Source of the DNA: Buchananella hordeovulneris
GTDB lineage: Bacteria; Actinomycetota; Actinomycetes; Actinomycetales; Actinomycetaceae
Reading direction: 5' to 3'
Length of the DNA stretch: 64,000 nt
Assembly: GCF_001907235.1 (NCBI RefSeq)
Contig: NZ_MQVS01000003.1
Location: forward strand, 62,001-126,000
The notes beneath the pieces were generated by a model, which ran no database searches, was not told the origin of the DNA, and worked only from the letters and a program-made list of their open reading frames with translations. Position 1 is the first letter of the stretch, and every line of letters begins with the position of its first letter. Positions 9,683 to 18,496 of this stretch are shown one piece after another. Made by a program: the position numbers and the translations under genes.

Positions 9683-10999
9683 ATGAGTACCCGCTGGAGC
9701 AAAGCCGCGCTCGCCCTGGCCCTGCCCCTGTCTCTCGCCCTGACCGCTTGCGGCGGCTCCGGTGGCGACCAGCAGGGGGGCGGCGACGGCGGTGGCAAGG
9801 GTGGCGACGCCAACACCCTGACCGTGTGGACGTGGGACCCGGCTTTCAACATCTATGCCATGCAGGAAGCCGAGAAGATCTATCAAAAGGATCACCCCGA
9901 CTTCAAACTGGAAATCAAGGAAGTCCCGTGGGACGACGTGCAGGCCAAGCTCACCACGTTGGCCCAGTCGCAGCAATACGATGAGTTGCCAGACATCTTC
10001 CTGATGCAGAACAACGCCTTCCAGAAGAACGTCATCAACTACCCCGATGTCTTTGCGGACATGAAGGACGCTGGCATCGACTACTCCCAGTTCCCGCAAT
10101 CGATCGTCGACTACTCGACCGTGGATGGCGTCAACTACGGGGTGCCCTTCGACTCGGGAACCGCCATTACCGCTTTGCGTACCGACATGCTGGAGCAAGC
10201 GGGTTTCACCATCAAGGACTTCACGGACATCACCTGGGATGAGTTCATCGAGAAGGGCAAGGTCGTCAAAGAAAAGACGGGCAAGCCCATGTTTGCTACC
10301 ACCACCGGCACCTCGGACACCATCATGATGATGTTGCAGAGCGCGGGCGGCAGCCTCTTCGACGACAAGGGCAATCCCACCATCGCCAAGAACGAGATCC
10401 TTCTGAAAGCAGCCGACGTCTATAAGCGCCTTGCGGACAGTGGTGTGATGATGCAGGTCAACTCGTGGGACGAGCTGGTTTCCTCCTTCGTCAACGAAGG
10501 GGCCGTGGGCACCATTAACGGCGTGTGGATCTCCGGCTCGATTCAAACGGCCAAGGACCAGTCCGGCAAGTGGGCTGTCACCAACGTGCCGTCCTTGCCG
10601 GGAGTGGAAGGGGCCACCAACTACACCGCCAACGGGGGTTCGTCGTGGGCCATCAGCTCCACCGCCAACGTTGAACTGGCGCAGGACTTCCTGAAGAGCA
10701 CCTTCGCTGGCTCGTCCGAGCTCTACGACACCATCCTGCCGACCTCGGGAGCGGTGGCCAACTGGATCCCGGCCGGACAGTCCAAGGTCTACCTGGAACC
10801 GCAGGAGTTCTTCGGGGGCCAGGCGATCTACGCCGACGTGGTGAAGTACGGCGAGAAGGTTCCCTCCAACAACACCGGCGTCTACTACTACGAGGGCCGG
10901 GATGCGGTCTCGGCGGCGCTGACCAAGATCATCAACGGAGAAGATCCGGCTAAGGCCTTCGAGGAGGCGCAAGCCACCGTCGAGTTCGCCATGAAGTAA
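9683..10999 (+). CDS. Sugar ABC transporter substrate-binding lipoprotein (lactose-type)
   Basis: A 438-residue family 1 extracellular solute-binding protein. The lipoprotein signal peptide ends in LTAC with Cys23, followed by a Gly-rich tether of about 20 residues before the fold begins at NTLTVWTWDPAFN. Typical CUT1 features include YGVPFDSGTAITALRTD and GTINGVWISGSI. It is the first gene of an operon ending in a beta-galactosidase, so lactose or another beta-galactoside is the likely cargo. A strong hairpin follows before the permease genes, which probably sets higher expression of this component. Confidence 0.9.
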   Translation: MSTRWSKAALALALPLSLALTACGGSGGDQQGGGDGGGKGGDANTLTVWTWDPAFNIYAMQEAEKIYQKDHPDFKLEIKEVPWDDVQAKLTTLAQSQQYDELPDIFLMQNNAFQKNVINYPDVFADMKDAGIDYSQFPQSIVDYSTVDGVNYGVPFDSGTAITALRTDMLEQAGFTIKDFTDITWDEFIEKGKVVKEKTGKPMFATTTGTSDTIMMMLQSAGGSLFDDKGNPTIAKNEILLKAADVYKRLADSGVMMQVNSWDELVSSFVNEGAVGTINGVWISGSIQTAKDQSGKWAVTNVPSLPGVEGATNYTANGGSSWAISSTANVELAQDFLKSTFAGSSELYDTILPTSGAVANWIPAGQSKVYLEPQEFFGGQAIYADVVKYGEKVPSNNTGVYYYEGRDAVSAALTKIINGEDPAKAFEEAQATVEFAMK

Positions 11000-11005
11000 G
11001 CCGCG

Positions 11006-11032
11006 GGAGGGCGGGGCTTTGCCCCGCCCTCC
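11006..11032 (+). terminator. Intercistronic hairpin after binding-protein gene
   Basis: A perfect 12-bp GC-rich stem with a 3-base loop, between the binding protein and permease genes of one operon. It may act as a partial terminator or an mRNA 3'-end stabiliser. Confidence 0.65.
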
Positions 11033-11060
11033 ACTGGCAGTATCCGTAAAGGAGAAGATA

Positions 11061-12011
11061 GTGGCAACGATGTCTGCCCCCGTGACGATGCCGCAAAAAA
11101 AGGGTCTGTTCGCCCGCCGGAACAACCACGCCAGCCTCGCTACCCGTCGACGCAGCTTGACCGGTTGGGCATTCCTGCTGCCGGCGGCCATTCTCATCGG
11201 CATCATGAGCTTCTATCCAATGATCGAGGCCTTCATCTTGTCGTTGAAGACTGGGCGCGGCAGTCGGCTGAACTTTGCTGACCCGCTGTGGTTCAACTAT
11301 GAGCGCTTAATTAATGACGAGATCTTCCTGCTCACGCTCCGCAACACGTTCATCTACTTGGCGATCCAGGTGCCGATAATGCTGCTCACAGCACTGGGAT
11401 TGTCGGTGCTGCTCAATGATCCGCGCCTCCGCTTCAAGGGCCTGTGGCGGACCATGATCTTCCTGCCGTGCGCGGTGGGGTTGGTGTCCTACTCGCTGGT
11501 GTTTCGCACGATGTTCGCCAGCGATGGCTTTGTCAACGACGTGCTGCTCGGCCTCAGGATTATCGATGCGCCTATCAACTGGCTGGGACAGACCGGCACC
11601 GCGCAATTCGTCATAATTCTGGGGTTGCTGTGGCGGTGGACCGGTTACAATATGGTCTTCTTCCTGGCCGGTTTGCAAAACATCGAGCGCAGCACCATTG
11701 AGGCGGCCTACATTGACGGCGCCGGGCCCATAAAGACCTTCTGGTACGTGATCGTGCCGCAGCTGAAACCAATGATCATCTTGACGGCCATCATGTCCAC
11801 AAACGGCACGCTGCAGCTATTTGACGAGTCGTGGAACCTGACGCGGGGCGGGCCGGCCTACACCTCGATGACGATGTCCCACTATCTCTATGAGTTGTCG
11901 TTCCTGAAGAATCCAAACGTCGGTTACGGTTCGGCGATATCCTACGCCATCCTGCTGATGGTGGCGGTATTGGCTCTGATTCAGATGAAGGTGGGTGACA
12001 AGCGTGATTAG
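11061..12011 (+). CDS. Sugar ABC transporter permease (MalF-type)
   Basis: A 316-residue membrane protein with about six transmembrane segments. The binding-protein-dependent permease (EAA) loop reads TIEAAYIDGAGPIKTFWYVIVPQL, which docks the ATPase. A basic N-terminal tail precedes the first membrane span at about residue 35. The GTG start is chosen because AAGGAG lies six bases upstream. It overlaps the next permease. No ATPase is encoded in the operon, so a shared MsiK-type ATPase elsewhere is expected. Confidence 0.9.
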   Translation: MATMSAPVTMPQKKGLFARRNNHASLATRRRSLTGWAFLLPAAILIGIMSFYPMIEAFILSLKTGRGSRLNFADPLWFNYERLINDEIFLLTLRNTFIYLAIQVPIMLLTALGLSVLLNDPRLRFKGLWRTMIFLPCAVGLVSYSLVFRTMFASDGFVNDVLLGLRIIDAPINWLGQTGTAQFVIILGLLWRWTGYNMVFFLAGLQNIERSTIEAAYIDGAGPIKTFWYVIVPQLKPMIILTAIMSTNGTLQLFDESWNLTRGGPAYTSMTMSHYLYELSFLKNPNVGYGSAISYAILLMVAVLALIQMKVGDKRD

Positions 12012-12813
12012 CACCTCGCGCCGCTGGTTCAGCTATATAGTTTTGTCGATATTCTCCCTATTTTCGATCTTCCCCCTTTATTTCATGCTGGTTTCGGCCA
12101 CCAACACCAGTCAGGACGTGTTGGCGTCCCGCATGGTGCCGGGGAGTAACCTGCTGGAGAACTTCCGGGAGCTGGTCACGCAGCAGAACCTGGGTGGGGC
12201 GATGTATCACTCCACCGTGAACGCGGTCGTCACCACGGTGTTGGCGCTGCTGGTTTGCTCGATAGCCGGTTACGGCTTCGAGGTCTATCACTCTCGCGGC
12301 AAAGACTTCGTGATGAAGATTTTGCTGCTGGCTATGATGATTCCCTTCGCCGCCACCATGATTCCCCTGTTTAGAATGTTTGCCAAGGCGAACATGATTA
12401 ACTCGACACTGGCCGTGGTTTTGCCCGCCATCTCCACGCCGCTGCTGATCCTGCTGTTTAGGCAGGCCTCGCGTTCGTTCCCGCACGAGATATTGGAAGC
12501 CGCCCGCATCGACGGGCTGGGGGAGATATCTATCTTCCTGCGCATCTACCTGCCCACCATGAAATCCACCTTTGCGGCGGCCGCGGTCATCACCTTCATG
12601 GCGGCCTGGAACAACTTCCTCTGGCCCAAGGTGGTGCTCGTGGACAGCGCCTATCAAACGATGCCCATGCTTATCTCCAACCTCAGCGCCGGTTACGTGA
12701 CAAACTACGGCGTACTGATGTTGGCGGTGCTGCTGGCTTCGCTGCCAGCCATGGTTATTTTCTTCTTCCTGCAGCGTAGTTTCGCTGAAGGCCTGACAGG
12801 ATCCATCAAATGA
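12004..12813 (+). CDS. Sugar ABC transporter permease (MalG-type)
   Basis: A 269-residue inner-membrane subunit with six hydrophobic segments and the EAA loop EILEAARIDGLGEISIFLRIYLPTMK. It pairs with the preceding permease. Starts at 11995 and 12004 (both GTG) are possible; 12004 is preferred because GGTGA lies five bases before it, and it overlaps the previous stop by 8 bp. The 3' end overlaps lacZ as ATGA, so translation of transport and hydrolysis genes is coupled. The gene is less GC-rich and uses more rare codons (ATA, TTA) than its neighbours. Confidence 0.88.
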   Translation: MISTSRRWFSYIVLSIFSLFSIFPLYFMLVSATNTSQDVLASRMVPGSNLLENFRELVTQQNLGGAMYHSTVNAVVTTVLALLVCSIAGYGFEVYHSRGKDFVMKILLLAMMIPFAATMIPLFRMFAKANMINSTLAVVLPAISTPLLILLFRQASRSFPHEILEAARIDGLGEISIFLRIYLPTMKSTFAAAAVITFMAAWNNFLWPKVVLVDSAYQTMPMLISNLSAGYVTNYGVLMLAVLLASLPAMVIFFFLQRSFAEGLTGSIK

Positions 12814-15800
12814 GCTTCGACTATTCCCGACTGGCGGATCCCGAGTTCTTTGCAGAGAATCGCCTGCCCGCCCACAGCGCCCACCGGCATTACGCCACCG
12901 AGGCGGAGGCTGATGCGCAGGAATCCAGCCTGGTGCAGTGTCTGTCTGGCGTGTGGCGCTTCCACTACGCCCCCCACTTGGACGCCATTCCCAGTGATTT
13001 TGCCGATCCGCGCACCGATGTCAGCGGGTGGGACAAGATTGCGGTGCCGGCGCACATCCAGTTGCACGGCTACGACCGCCCGCAGTACGTCAACGTCCAG
13101 TACCCGTGGGACGGGCACGAAGACATCGATCCGGGGCAGATCCCCACGCGCTTCAATCCAGTGGCGACCTACGTCCATTCCTTCACCCCGGCCCGCCCGC
13201 CGCAGCCTGGACAACGCAGCGTGCTGCGTTTCGACGGGGCGGAGAGCGCCGTGGCGGTCTGGCTCAACGGCCACTACATCGGCTTTGCTGCCGACTCCTT
13301 CACGCCGTCCGAGTTCGACGTCACCGACTTCCTGACGCCGGGCAGCAACCACCTGGCCGTGCAAGTCTTCAAATGGACGGCGGGTTCGTGGTGCGAAGAC
13401 CAGGACTTCTTCCGTTTCTCCGGGCTCTTCCGGGACGTGTGGTTGGTGACCCAGCCGTCGGCCCACGTGCGAGATGTGCGGGTCACCTGCCAGGTCAGCC
13501 CGTCCGGGCAGAGCGCCACCGTGACGGTGCGGGCCGATGCGACTGCCGGGGCGCGCCTGGAGGGGGAGATACTCGGCGTTGGGCCGGGGGAGGCCGGAGC
13601 GACCGGGGAACTGACCTGGCAGTTGGTTGCCCCCCAGCTGTGGAGTGCGGAACATCCCCACCTGTACGAGCTGCGGCTCCGCGTCTACGACGCCGCTGGC
13701 GAGCTCACGGAGGTGGTGCGCCAACCCGTGGGGGTGCGGCAGGTGGCGCTCGTGGATGGGTTGCTGCGCCTCAACGGTCAGCGCCTGGTCTTTCGGGGCG
13801 TTAACCGCCACGAGTTCGGTCTGCAGGGCCGGGTGGTGAACCGCGCCCAAACCGAGGCCGACGTCCAAGCCCTGAAAGCGCTCGGCGTTAACGCAGTCCG
13901 CACCAGCCACTACCCGAACTCCACCGATCTGTACGAACTGTGCGATGAGTACGGCCTGTACGTCATCGACGAGATGAACCTGGAGTCGCACGGCATGTGG
14001 GACGCTATTCGGCACGCCGGGGCCGACATCGACCAGGCGGTGCCGGGCGACAAGCCGGAGTGGCGGGCGGTGCTGCTGGACCGGGCCGCCGCCATGCTGC
14101 AGCGGGACAAAAACCATCCCAGTGTCGTCATGTGGTCCTGCGGTAACGAGTCTTTCGGGGGGCAAGTAATCGCCGACGTGGCGGACTATTTCCGCAGCCA
14201 AGACGCGCGGCCGGTTCACTACGAGGGCATTTTCTGGGATCGACGTCACCCGGCCACCAGTGACGTGGAGAGTCAGATGTACACCTCGGCCGCCGGGGTG
14301 GAACAGTTCCTGGCCGAGCACCCGGACAAACCGCTAATCCTGTGCGAGTACGCCCACGCGATGGGCAACTCGTTCGGGGCGGTGGACCGGTACTGGCGCC
14401 TAGTGGAGCGTCAGCCGCGTTTCCAGGGAGCCTTCATTTGGGACTTCGCTGACCAGGCGGTGGTTTGTCGCACTCGGACGGGCCGCGAGTTCTTCGGCTA
14501 CGGCGGGGACAGTCAAGAGGCCCCGCACGACGGCGATTTTTGCGGTAACGGCATTTTCTTCGCCGACCACTCGCCGAGTCCCAAAGTGCAGGAAGTCAAG
14601 TACCTCTACCAAGGGCTGGCCGTGGCGGTGGAGCCGGAACGGGTGACGATCACCAACCGGCTGGCGTTCACGAATGCGGCAGCCTACGAGTGCTGGGTGG
14701 TCCTGGCCCAGGAGGACCAGCGGTTGGCGGCCGAGCGACTGGTGGTCGACGTGCCGCCGGGGGAGTCGATCAGCTACCCGCTGCCGGTGGCCATCCCCGA
14801 CGCCCCCGGGGAGTACACCGTCACCGTCTCCTTCCATCTGGTAGCGGCAGAGAAGTGGGCGCCAGCGGGCCACGAGGTGGCCTACGGGCAGGGCGTCTTT
14901 ACTGTGCCGACCCCCACGGTGGAGGAGCCGGTGCGGCCCCGACCGGAGGTGGTCGATGGACGGCACAACATTGGGGTGCACGGCCCGACCTTCTCGCTGC
15001 TGTTTTCCAAGCTATACGGCCGACTGCTGTCCTACCGCATCGGGGCGGGCCCGGAGAAGCGCGAATTATTGGCCGGGGCGCCGCATGCCAACTTCTGGCA
15101 CGCGCCCACCGCGAACGAGCGCGGTTGGGGTGCGCCCGGCGAGGACGGGCAGTGGCTGCTGGCCTCCCGGTATGCACGGCCGGAGCCGGGGTCGCTGACC
15201 TGGAGCTGGCAGGGCGAGCGGGTGCGGATCAGTCAGCGCTACCTGCTGCCTTCCAGCCCGGCTGGCACGTGCCAGATCAGTTACACGATCGACGGGGGCG
15301 GCCGGGTGGAGGTGCAACTCGACCTAGAGCCTGGTGCGGGGCTGGCAGGCCCGCCGGAGTTCAGCATGCTGTTGCCAACGGGGCCGGAGTTTACCAATCT
15401 GCAGTGGTACGGCCATGGCCCGGCCGAGAGCTACGTCGATCGCTGCAGCGGAGCCCGGCTTGGGGTCTACAGCGCCGACGTGCGCGGCGAGTTGACGGCC
15501 TACCTCAAGCCGCAGGAGGCCGGTAACCACACCGGGGTGCGGTGGGCGCAGGTGACCGACGACGGTGGGCTTGGGTGGCGCCTGGAGGCGCTGGCGGGGC
15601 AGGAGCTGGAGTTCTCGGCCCTGGCCTGGAGCCCGTTCGAGGTGGAAAACGCCCCGCATCACCACGAGTTGCCGCCAGTGCATCGTACGTGGCTGCGCCC
15701 GGCGTACAGGCGGCGTGGGGTTGCCGGGGATGACTCGTGGGGCGCGCGCCCGCACCCGGAGTACCTGCTGCCTGCTGGGCCGCTGAGCTTCACCTTCGCC

Positions 15801-15830
15801 TTCGTGGGGGTGCTGCCGACGGAGGGTTAG
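12810..15830 (+). CDS. lacZ: Beta-galactosidase, glycoside hydrolase family 2
   Basis: A 1006-residue cytoplasmic enzyme, the usual length for LacZ-type GH2. In order: sugar-binding jelly roll (to about residue 215), immunoglobulin-like domain, TIM barrel (about 330-620), a second Ig-like domain and the C-terminal beta-galactosidase small-chain domain. The acid/base Glu447 is in WSCGNESF and the nucleophile Glu513 in LCEYAHAMGNS. It has no signal peptide, so lactose must be imported intact by the upstream transporter. ATGA overlap with the permease shows translational coupling. A strong terminator follows. Confidence 0.96.
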   Translation: MSFDYSRLADPEFFAENRLPAHSAHRHYATEAEADAQESSLVQCLSGVWRFHYAPHLDAIPSDFADPRTDVSGWDKIAVPAHIQLHGYDRPQYVNVQYPWDGHEDIDPGQIPTRFNPVATYVHSFTPARPPQPGQRSVLRFDGAESAVAVWLNGHYIGFAADSFTPSEFDVTDFLTPGSNHLAVQVFKWTAGSWCEDQDFFRFSGLFRDVWLVTQPSAHVRDVRVTCQVSPSGQSATVTVRADATAGARLEGEILGVGPGEAGATGELTWQLVAPQLWSAEHPHLYELRLRVYDAAGELTEVVRQPVGVRQVALVDGLLRLNGQRLVFRGVNRHEFGLQGRVVNRAQTEADVQALKALGVNAVRTSHYPNSTDLYELCDEYGLYVIDEMNLESHGMWDAIRHAGADIDQAVPGDKPEWRAVLLDRAAAMLQRDKNHPSVVMWSCGNESFGGQVIADVADYFRSQDARPVHYEGIFWDRRHPATSDVESQMYTSAAGVEQFLAEHPDKPLILCEYAHAMGNSFGAVDRYWRLVERQPRFQGAFIWDFADQAVVCRTRTGREFFGYGGDSQEAPHDGDFCGNGIFFADHSPSPKVQEVKYLYQGLAVAVEPERVTITNRLAFTNAAAYECWVVLAQEDQRLAAERLVVDVPPGESISYPLPVAIPDAPGEYTVTVSFHLVAAEKWAPAGHEVAYGQGVFTVPTPTVEEPVRPRPEVVDGRHNIGVHGPTFSLLFSKLYGRLLSYRIGAGPEKRELLAGAPHANFWHAPTANERGWGAPGEDGQWLLASRYARPEPGSLTWSWQGERVRISQRYLLPSSPAGTCQISYTIDGGGRVEVQLDLEPGAGLAGPPEFSMLLPTGPEFTNLQWYGHGPAESYVDRCSGARLGVYSADVRGELTAYLKPQEAGNHTGVRWAQVTDDGGLGWRLEALAGQELEFSALAWSPFEVENAPHHHELPPVHRTWLRPAYRRRGVAGDDSWGARPHPEYLLPAGPLSFTFAFVGVLPTEG

Positions 15831-15834
15831 CGGT

Positions 15835-15869
15835 CAGGGGGAGCCGGACCGGGCGTCCGGCTCCCCCTG
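15835..15869 (+). terminator. Terminator after lacZ
   Basis: A 14-bp perfect stem (CAGGGGGAGCCGGA and its complement) with a 7-base loop, starting five bases after the stop. No T-run. Confidence 0.75.
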
Positions 15870-15967
15870 CTACCTCGAGAACGTCACCGGTGGTTGGGGT
15901 GTGGTGCCGCGGTCTGTCGGCTATCTCCCCGGTGTCCAGAACGCCCCCGGTGGCTGGGGCCTGGCCA

Positions 15968-16150
15968 CCAGCGCCACCATCATGCCTTTGGTGCACCGCC
16001 ATGTTCTTAACCATCATGCTCTTGGCGCACCATCATGCCCAAAACTCACCATCATGTTCTTAACGCACCATCATGTTCTTAAAACAGGGAAATAAGGGCA
16101 TGGTGGTGCCACAGGGACATGGCGGTGCGCTAGAGGTGGGATGGTGCCGC
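15968..16150. repeat. Inverted array of ~20-bp repeats, copy A
   Basis: Left half: units of 16-21 bp built on CACCATCATG followed by TTCTTAA, CTCTTGG or CCCAAAA. Right half: units in inverted sense, built on GGGCATGGTGGTGCC or GGACATGGCGGTGC. The centre is AAAACAGGGAAATAA (about 16080-16094). Bases 16062-16109 (48 bp) are identical to 19234-19281 in copy B, and the left edge CCAGCGCCACCATCATGC is shared with copy B. Copy A has one extra 18-bp unit. It lies in the 355-bp gap between lacZ and the oxidoreductase gene, whose 3' ends face each other. The rest of the gap holds the lacZ terminator and no gene. Confidence 0.85.
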
Positions 16151-16185
16151 AAAGACACCGCGGCGAGTCCGGCCTGCGGGGCGGG

Positions 16186-18414
16186 TCAGTAGGGTTCGGT
16201 GTATATGTACTGCGCACCACGCTGTGCCAGCAGGGTGGTAGCGTCGGCGACCATCGCTGCCGAGCCGCACAGGAAGAACTCGGTGTCTGCCACGTCGCAG
16301 GCAAGCTCGGCCAACACCTCGGTAACCCGTGCCCGCCGTGCTCCCGGCACTTGCTCGCCCGTGATGCAGCGAATGATGTTGGCGGGCAGCGGGTCGTCGA
16401 GCAATTGGGTGAGGTCGTCCTTGGCGAAACGGCAACCGAAAAGCAGCAGGTCATCGGTACGCGGGGCCCTCGCCAGCATTGGCAGAAGGGGAGCCAGGCC
16501 CGTGCCCGTGGCCACGAACACGCGGCGCCGCTTTGCGCCGGTGCCGGAGAACTGACCGAGTGGCAGCTCCACCACGAGCGCGCTGCCCGGCATGGCCGTG
16601 GCGACGAAGCGTGATCCTGGTCCGCCAGTGTGGGTGCTGATCAGCAGCCGCACCTGGTGGCCGTGGATACCGACGATGGAGTAGTCACGCCAGATCGCGG
16701 GCGCCACTTCAAGGCGGGCAAACTGTCCCGGGGTGAAGGATTGGACGCCCGGGACATCCAGGACTAGCTCCCAGACGGTGGCGGTCAGCCGCCGAGTGCT
16801 GGCCACTCGGCCGTGATACTTGCCTTCTGGCAGCTGCGAGGTGAACGGGCGGGGCGGTTTGCGTAGCCTGGATGCAATCAGCGGGTATCCGTGCGGTCCC
16901 AGCACCTGGCTGGCGGCCGCCACCCCACCCATAAGGGCCCCGGCGATGCCGCTGGCCACTACGTCCTGGCCGGTGAGGAATAAACCGGGGACGGGAGTGC
17001 GGGGCCCGATGGGGCCCGCTGCTACCCGCTGCGGGGTGCCAGGCAGGCCGTAACACGCACCGCCTGGTTGGGCGGTGTAATGCTCGAAGGTGAGTGGGGT
17101 GGAGACATCTACATAATCGATTAACTCCCGCAGGCCCGGTAGGGCTGTCTCAGCTAGAGCTATGAGGCCTGCGGCGAGTCTGTGCTTGAACTCTTCGTAA
17201 TCCGCTCCACGGTTGTGCGGTGGCCGGTCGGCCCAACGCGCGAAGGGCTCGGGGCCGGTGAAGCTCACGATTTCGGCGGTGTGGTGGGACTCGCCGGATT
17301 TCGCGGCAGAGAAGGAGACGAAGACAGAGCGCGGCTGGCCGTGCAGGAGGGCGGCGTCCTGTGGGGCGTCGTGATCGGTATCGCGATAGACCCAGATGTT
17401 GCCACCGGATGCCCCGATAGTACGGGGATGCTCTTTCAGTTGCAGATGCACTGAGACCGCTGAGGAGCTGCGCCCAAGTGCGGCCAGCTGCTGGCGGAGC
17501 GGGGCGGTAGCTGTGCCGACTGGCGCGGCGGTAGGCAACAGGCCAGTTAGCGTGCTCAGAGCGCCGATGCCGGAGATGATGACCGGCGCCCGATACTCGC
17601 GTTGGCGCGACTGCGCGCTGCGCCGGTCGCACACGCGCACACCAACTGCCCGGCCCTGCTCGATAAGGATCTCGGTGACATCCTGCGCTACGCGGACGGC
17701 CCCACCTTTCTCCTCGATGCCCTTTTCAATGGTGCGGGCGATCATGGCGCTCCCGCCGGTCGGGAACCATGCCCCGTCCAGGTAGTGCTCCACGATCAAC
17801 GCGTGGCTAGCGAACGCGCTCTGGTGGGGAGGGAGCCCATAATCGCCCCACTGGCTGGCCAGGAGTGCCTTCAGCTCTGGGGAACGAAACCGGGCGTCTA
17901 GAACGGAGCGGGTAGTGGTGGTAGCCAGTGCGCTGGTGCGCCGCTGGAACCACCGTATTGCGGCGCCGATCGGTCCCGGAGTCATGGTTTGTATATAACT
18001 GAGCGTCAACCAGTGAGCGGCGCGTCGGGTGTCCCGAAACCAGCGGCGGATAGCGTTGGCCTCGGTTGGGAACAGGGCGGTGAGTTCGGCGATCTGGTTG
18101 TCTCTCCCGGTGGGAGCGGCAAAGTCGAGGTCCGGGTAGATGAAGCGGTCATAAGGCGCAGGGATGGGATTCCAGGCCAGTTGGCCGCCGGACAGGAGAT
18201 CGAAGTAGCGCCTTAGTGGCTTCCCCGGGGCCAGTTGCCCGAGGTAGTGGACTCCGGTATCCCAGGTGGCACCGTTGCGGCTGAATGTGTGGGTCAGGCC
18301 GCCCGGAGTGAGGTGCTTCTCCAGCACTAGCACTCGTTGGTTGGCTACCTGCGCGAGTAATCCGGCGGTGGTCAGTCCACCGATTCCCGAGCCGATGACG
18401 ATGGCGTCGTACAT
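16186..18414 (-). CDS. FAD-dependent desaturase/saturase fused to a ferredoxin-NADP reductase-like domain
   Basis: A 742-residue two-domain flavoprotein. Residues 1 to about 520 are a CrtI/RetSat-type amine-oxidase-like fold: the dinucleotide motif GSGIGGLTTAGLLAQ, LEKHLTPGGLTHTF, DTGVHYLGQ (close to retinol 13,14-reductase), and a C-terminal FAD contact PGLFLTGQDVVASGIAGALMGG. From about residue 530 a ferredoxin-reductase domain follows, with RDYSIVG for FAD, FVATGTGLAPLLPML for NAD(P)H and FFLCGSAAMV. No iron-sulphur domain is seen. The fusion suggests NAD(P)H electrons pass within one chain to reduce a polyene or lipid-like substrate, but the substrate is unknown. AGGAGG lies before the ATG. 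It is divergent from a TetR gene and flanked by two repeat arrays. Confidence 0.8.
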   Translation of the reverse strand: MYDAIVIGSGIGGLTTAGLLAQVANQRVLVLEKHLTPGGLTHTFSRNGATWDTGVHYLGQLAPGKPLRRYFDLLSGGQLAWNPIPAPYDRFIYPDLDFAAPTGRDNQIAELTALFPTEANAIRRWFRDTRRAAHWLTLSYIQTMTPGPIGAAIRWFQRRTSALATTTTRSVLDARFRSPELKALLASQWGDYGLPPHQSAFASHALIVEHYLDGAWFPTGGSAMIARTIEKGIEEKGGAVRVAQDVTEILIEQGRAVGVRVCDRRSAQSRQREYRAPVIISGIGALSTLTGLLPTAAPVGTATAPLRQQLAALGRSSSAVSVHLQLKEHPRTIGASGGNIWVYRDTDHDAPQDAALLHGQPRSVFVSFSAAKSGESHHTAEIVSFTGPEPFARWADRPPHNRGADYEEFKHRLAAGLIALAETALPGLRELIDYVDVSTPLTFEHYTAQPGGACYGLPGTPQRVAAGPIGPRTPVPGLFLTGQDVVASGIAGALMGGVAAASQVLGPHGYPLIASRLRKPPRPFTSQLPEGKYHGRVASTRRLTATVWELVLDVPGVQSFTPGQFARLEVAPAIWRDYSIVGIHGHQVRLLISTHTGGPGSRFVATAMPGSALVVELPLGQFSGTGAKRRRVFVATGTGLAPLLPMLARAPRTDDLLLFGCRFAKDDLTQLLDDPLPANIIRCITGEQVPGARRARVTEVLAELACDVADTEFFLCGSAAMVADATTLLAQRGAQYIYTEPY

Positions 18415-18496
18415 GCTTACCTCCTGACAGTGTCTAATAATTGTGAGGCGGAAAATAGACGGTGTCAATTAAATGGGGTTCGGTTACAGTGGGGGA
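18415..18496. promoter_or_regulatory. Divergent promoters with probable TetR operators
   Basis: Minus strand, for the oxidoreductase: -35 TTGACA (18463-18468), 17-bp spacer, -10 CACAAT (18440-18445). Plus strand, for tetR: -35 GTGTCA (18462-18467), 17-bp spacer, -10 TACAGT (18485-18490), six bases before the ATG, so probably leaderless. Two similar elements, GACAGTGTC (18426-18434) and GACGGTGTC (18458-18466), lie in a larger inverted arrangement and overlap the -35 boxes. They are likely TetR sites that repress both genes. Confidence 0.65.

Noticed and set aside
12705-14321. Minus-strand frame of 538 codons opposite lacZ
   Set aside because: lacZ has full GH2 motifs; the opposite frame is open because of high GC and has no recognisable domain.
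15968-16150. CRISPR array
   Set aside because: Repeats are only ~18-21 bp, abut each other without unique spacers, change orientation at the centre, and no cas genes are nearby.
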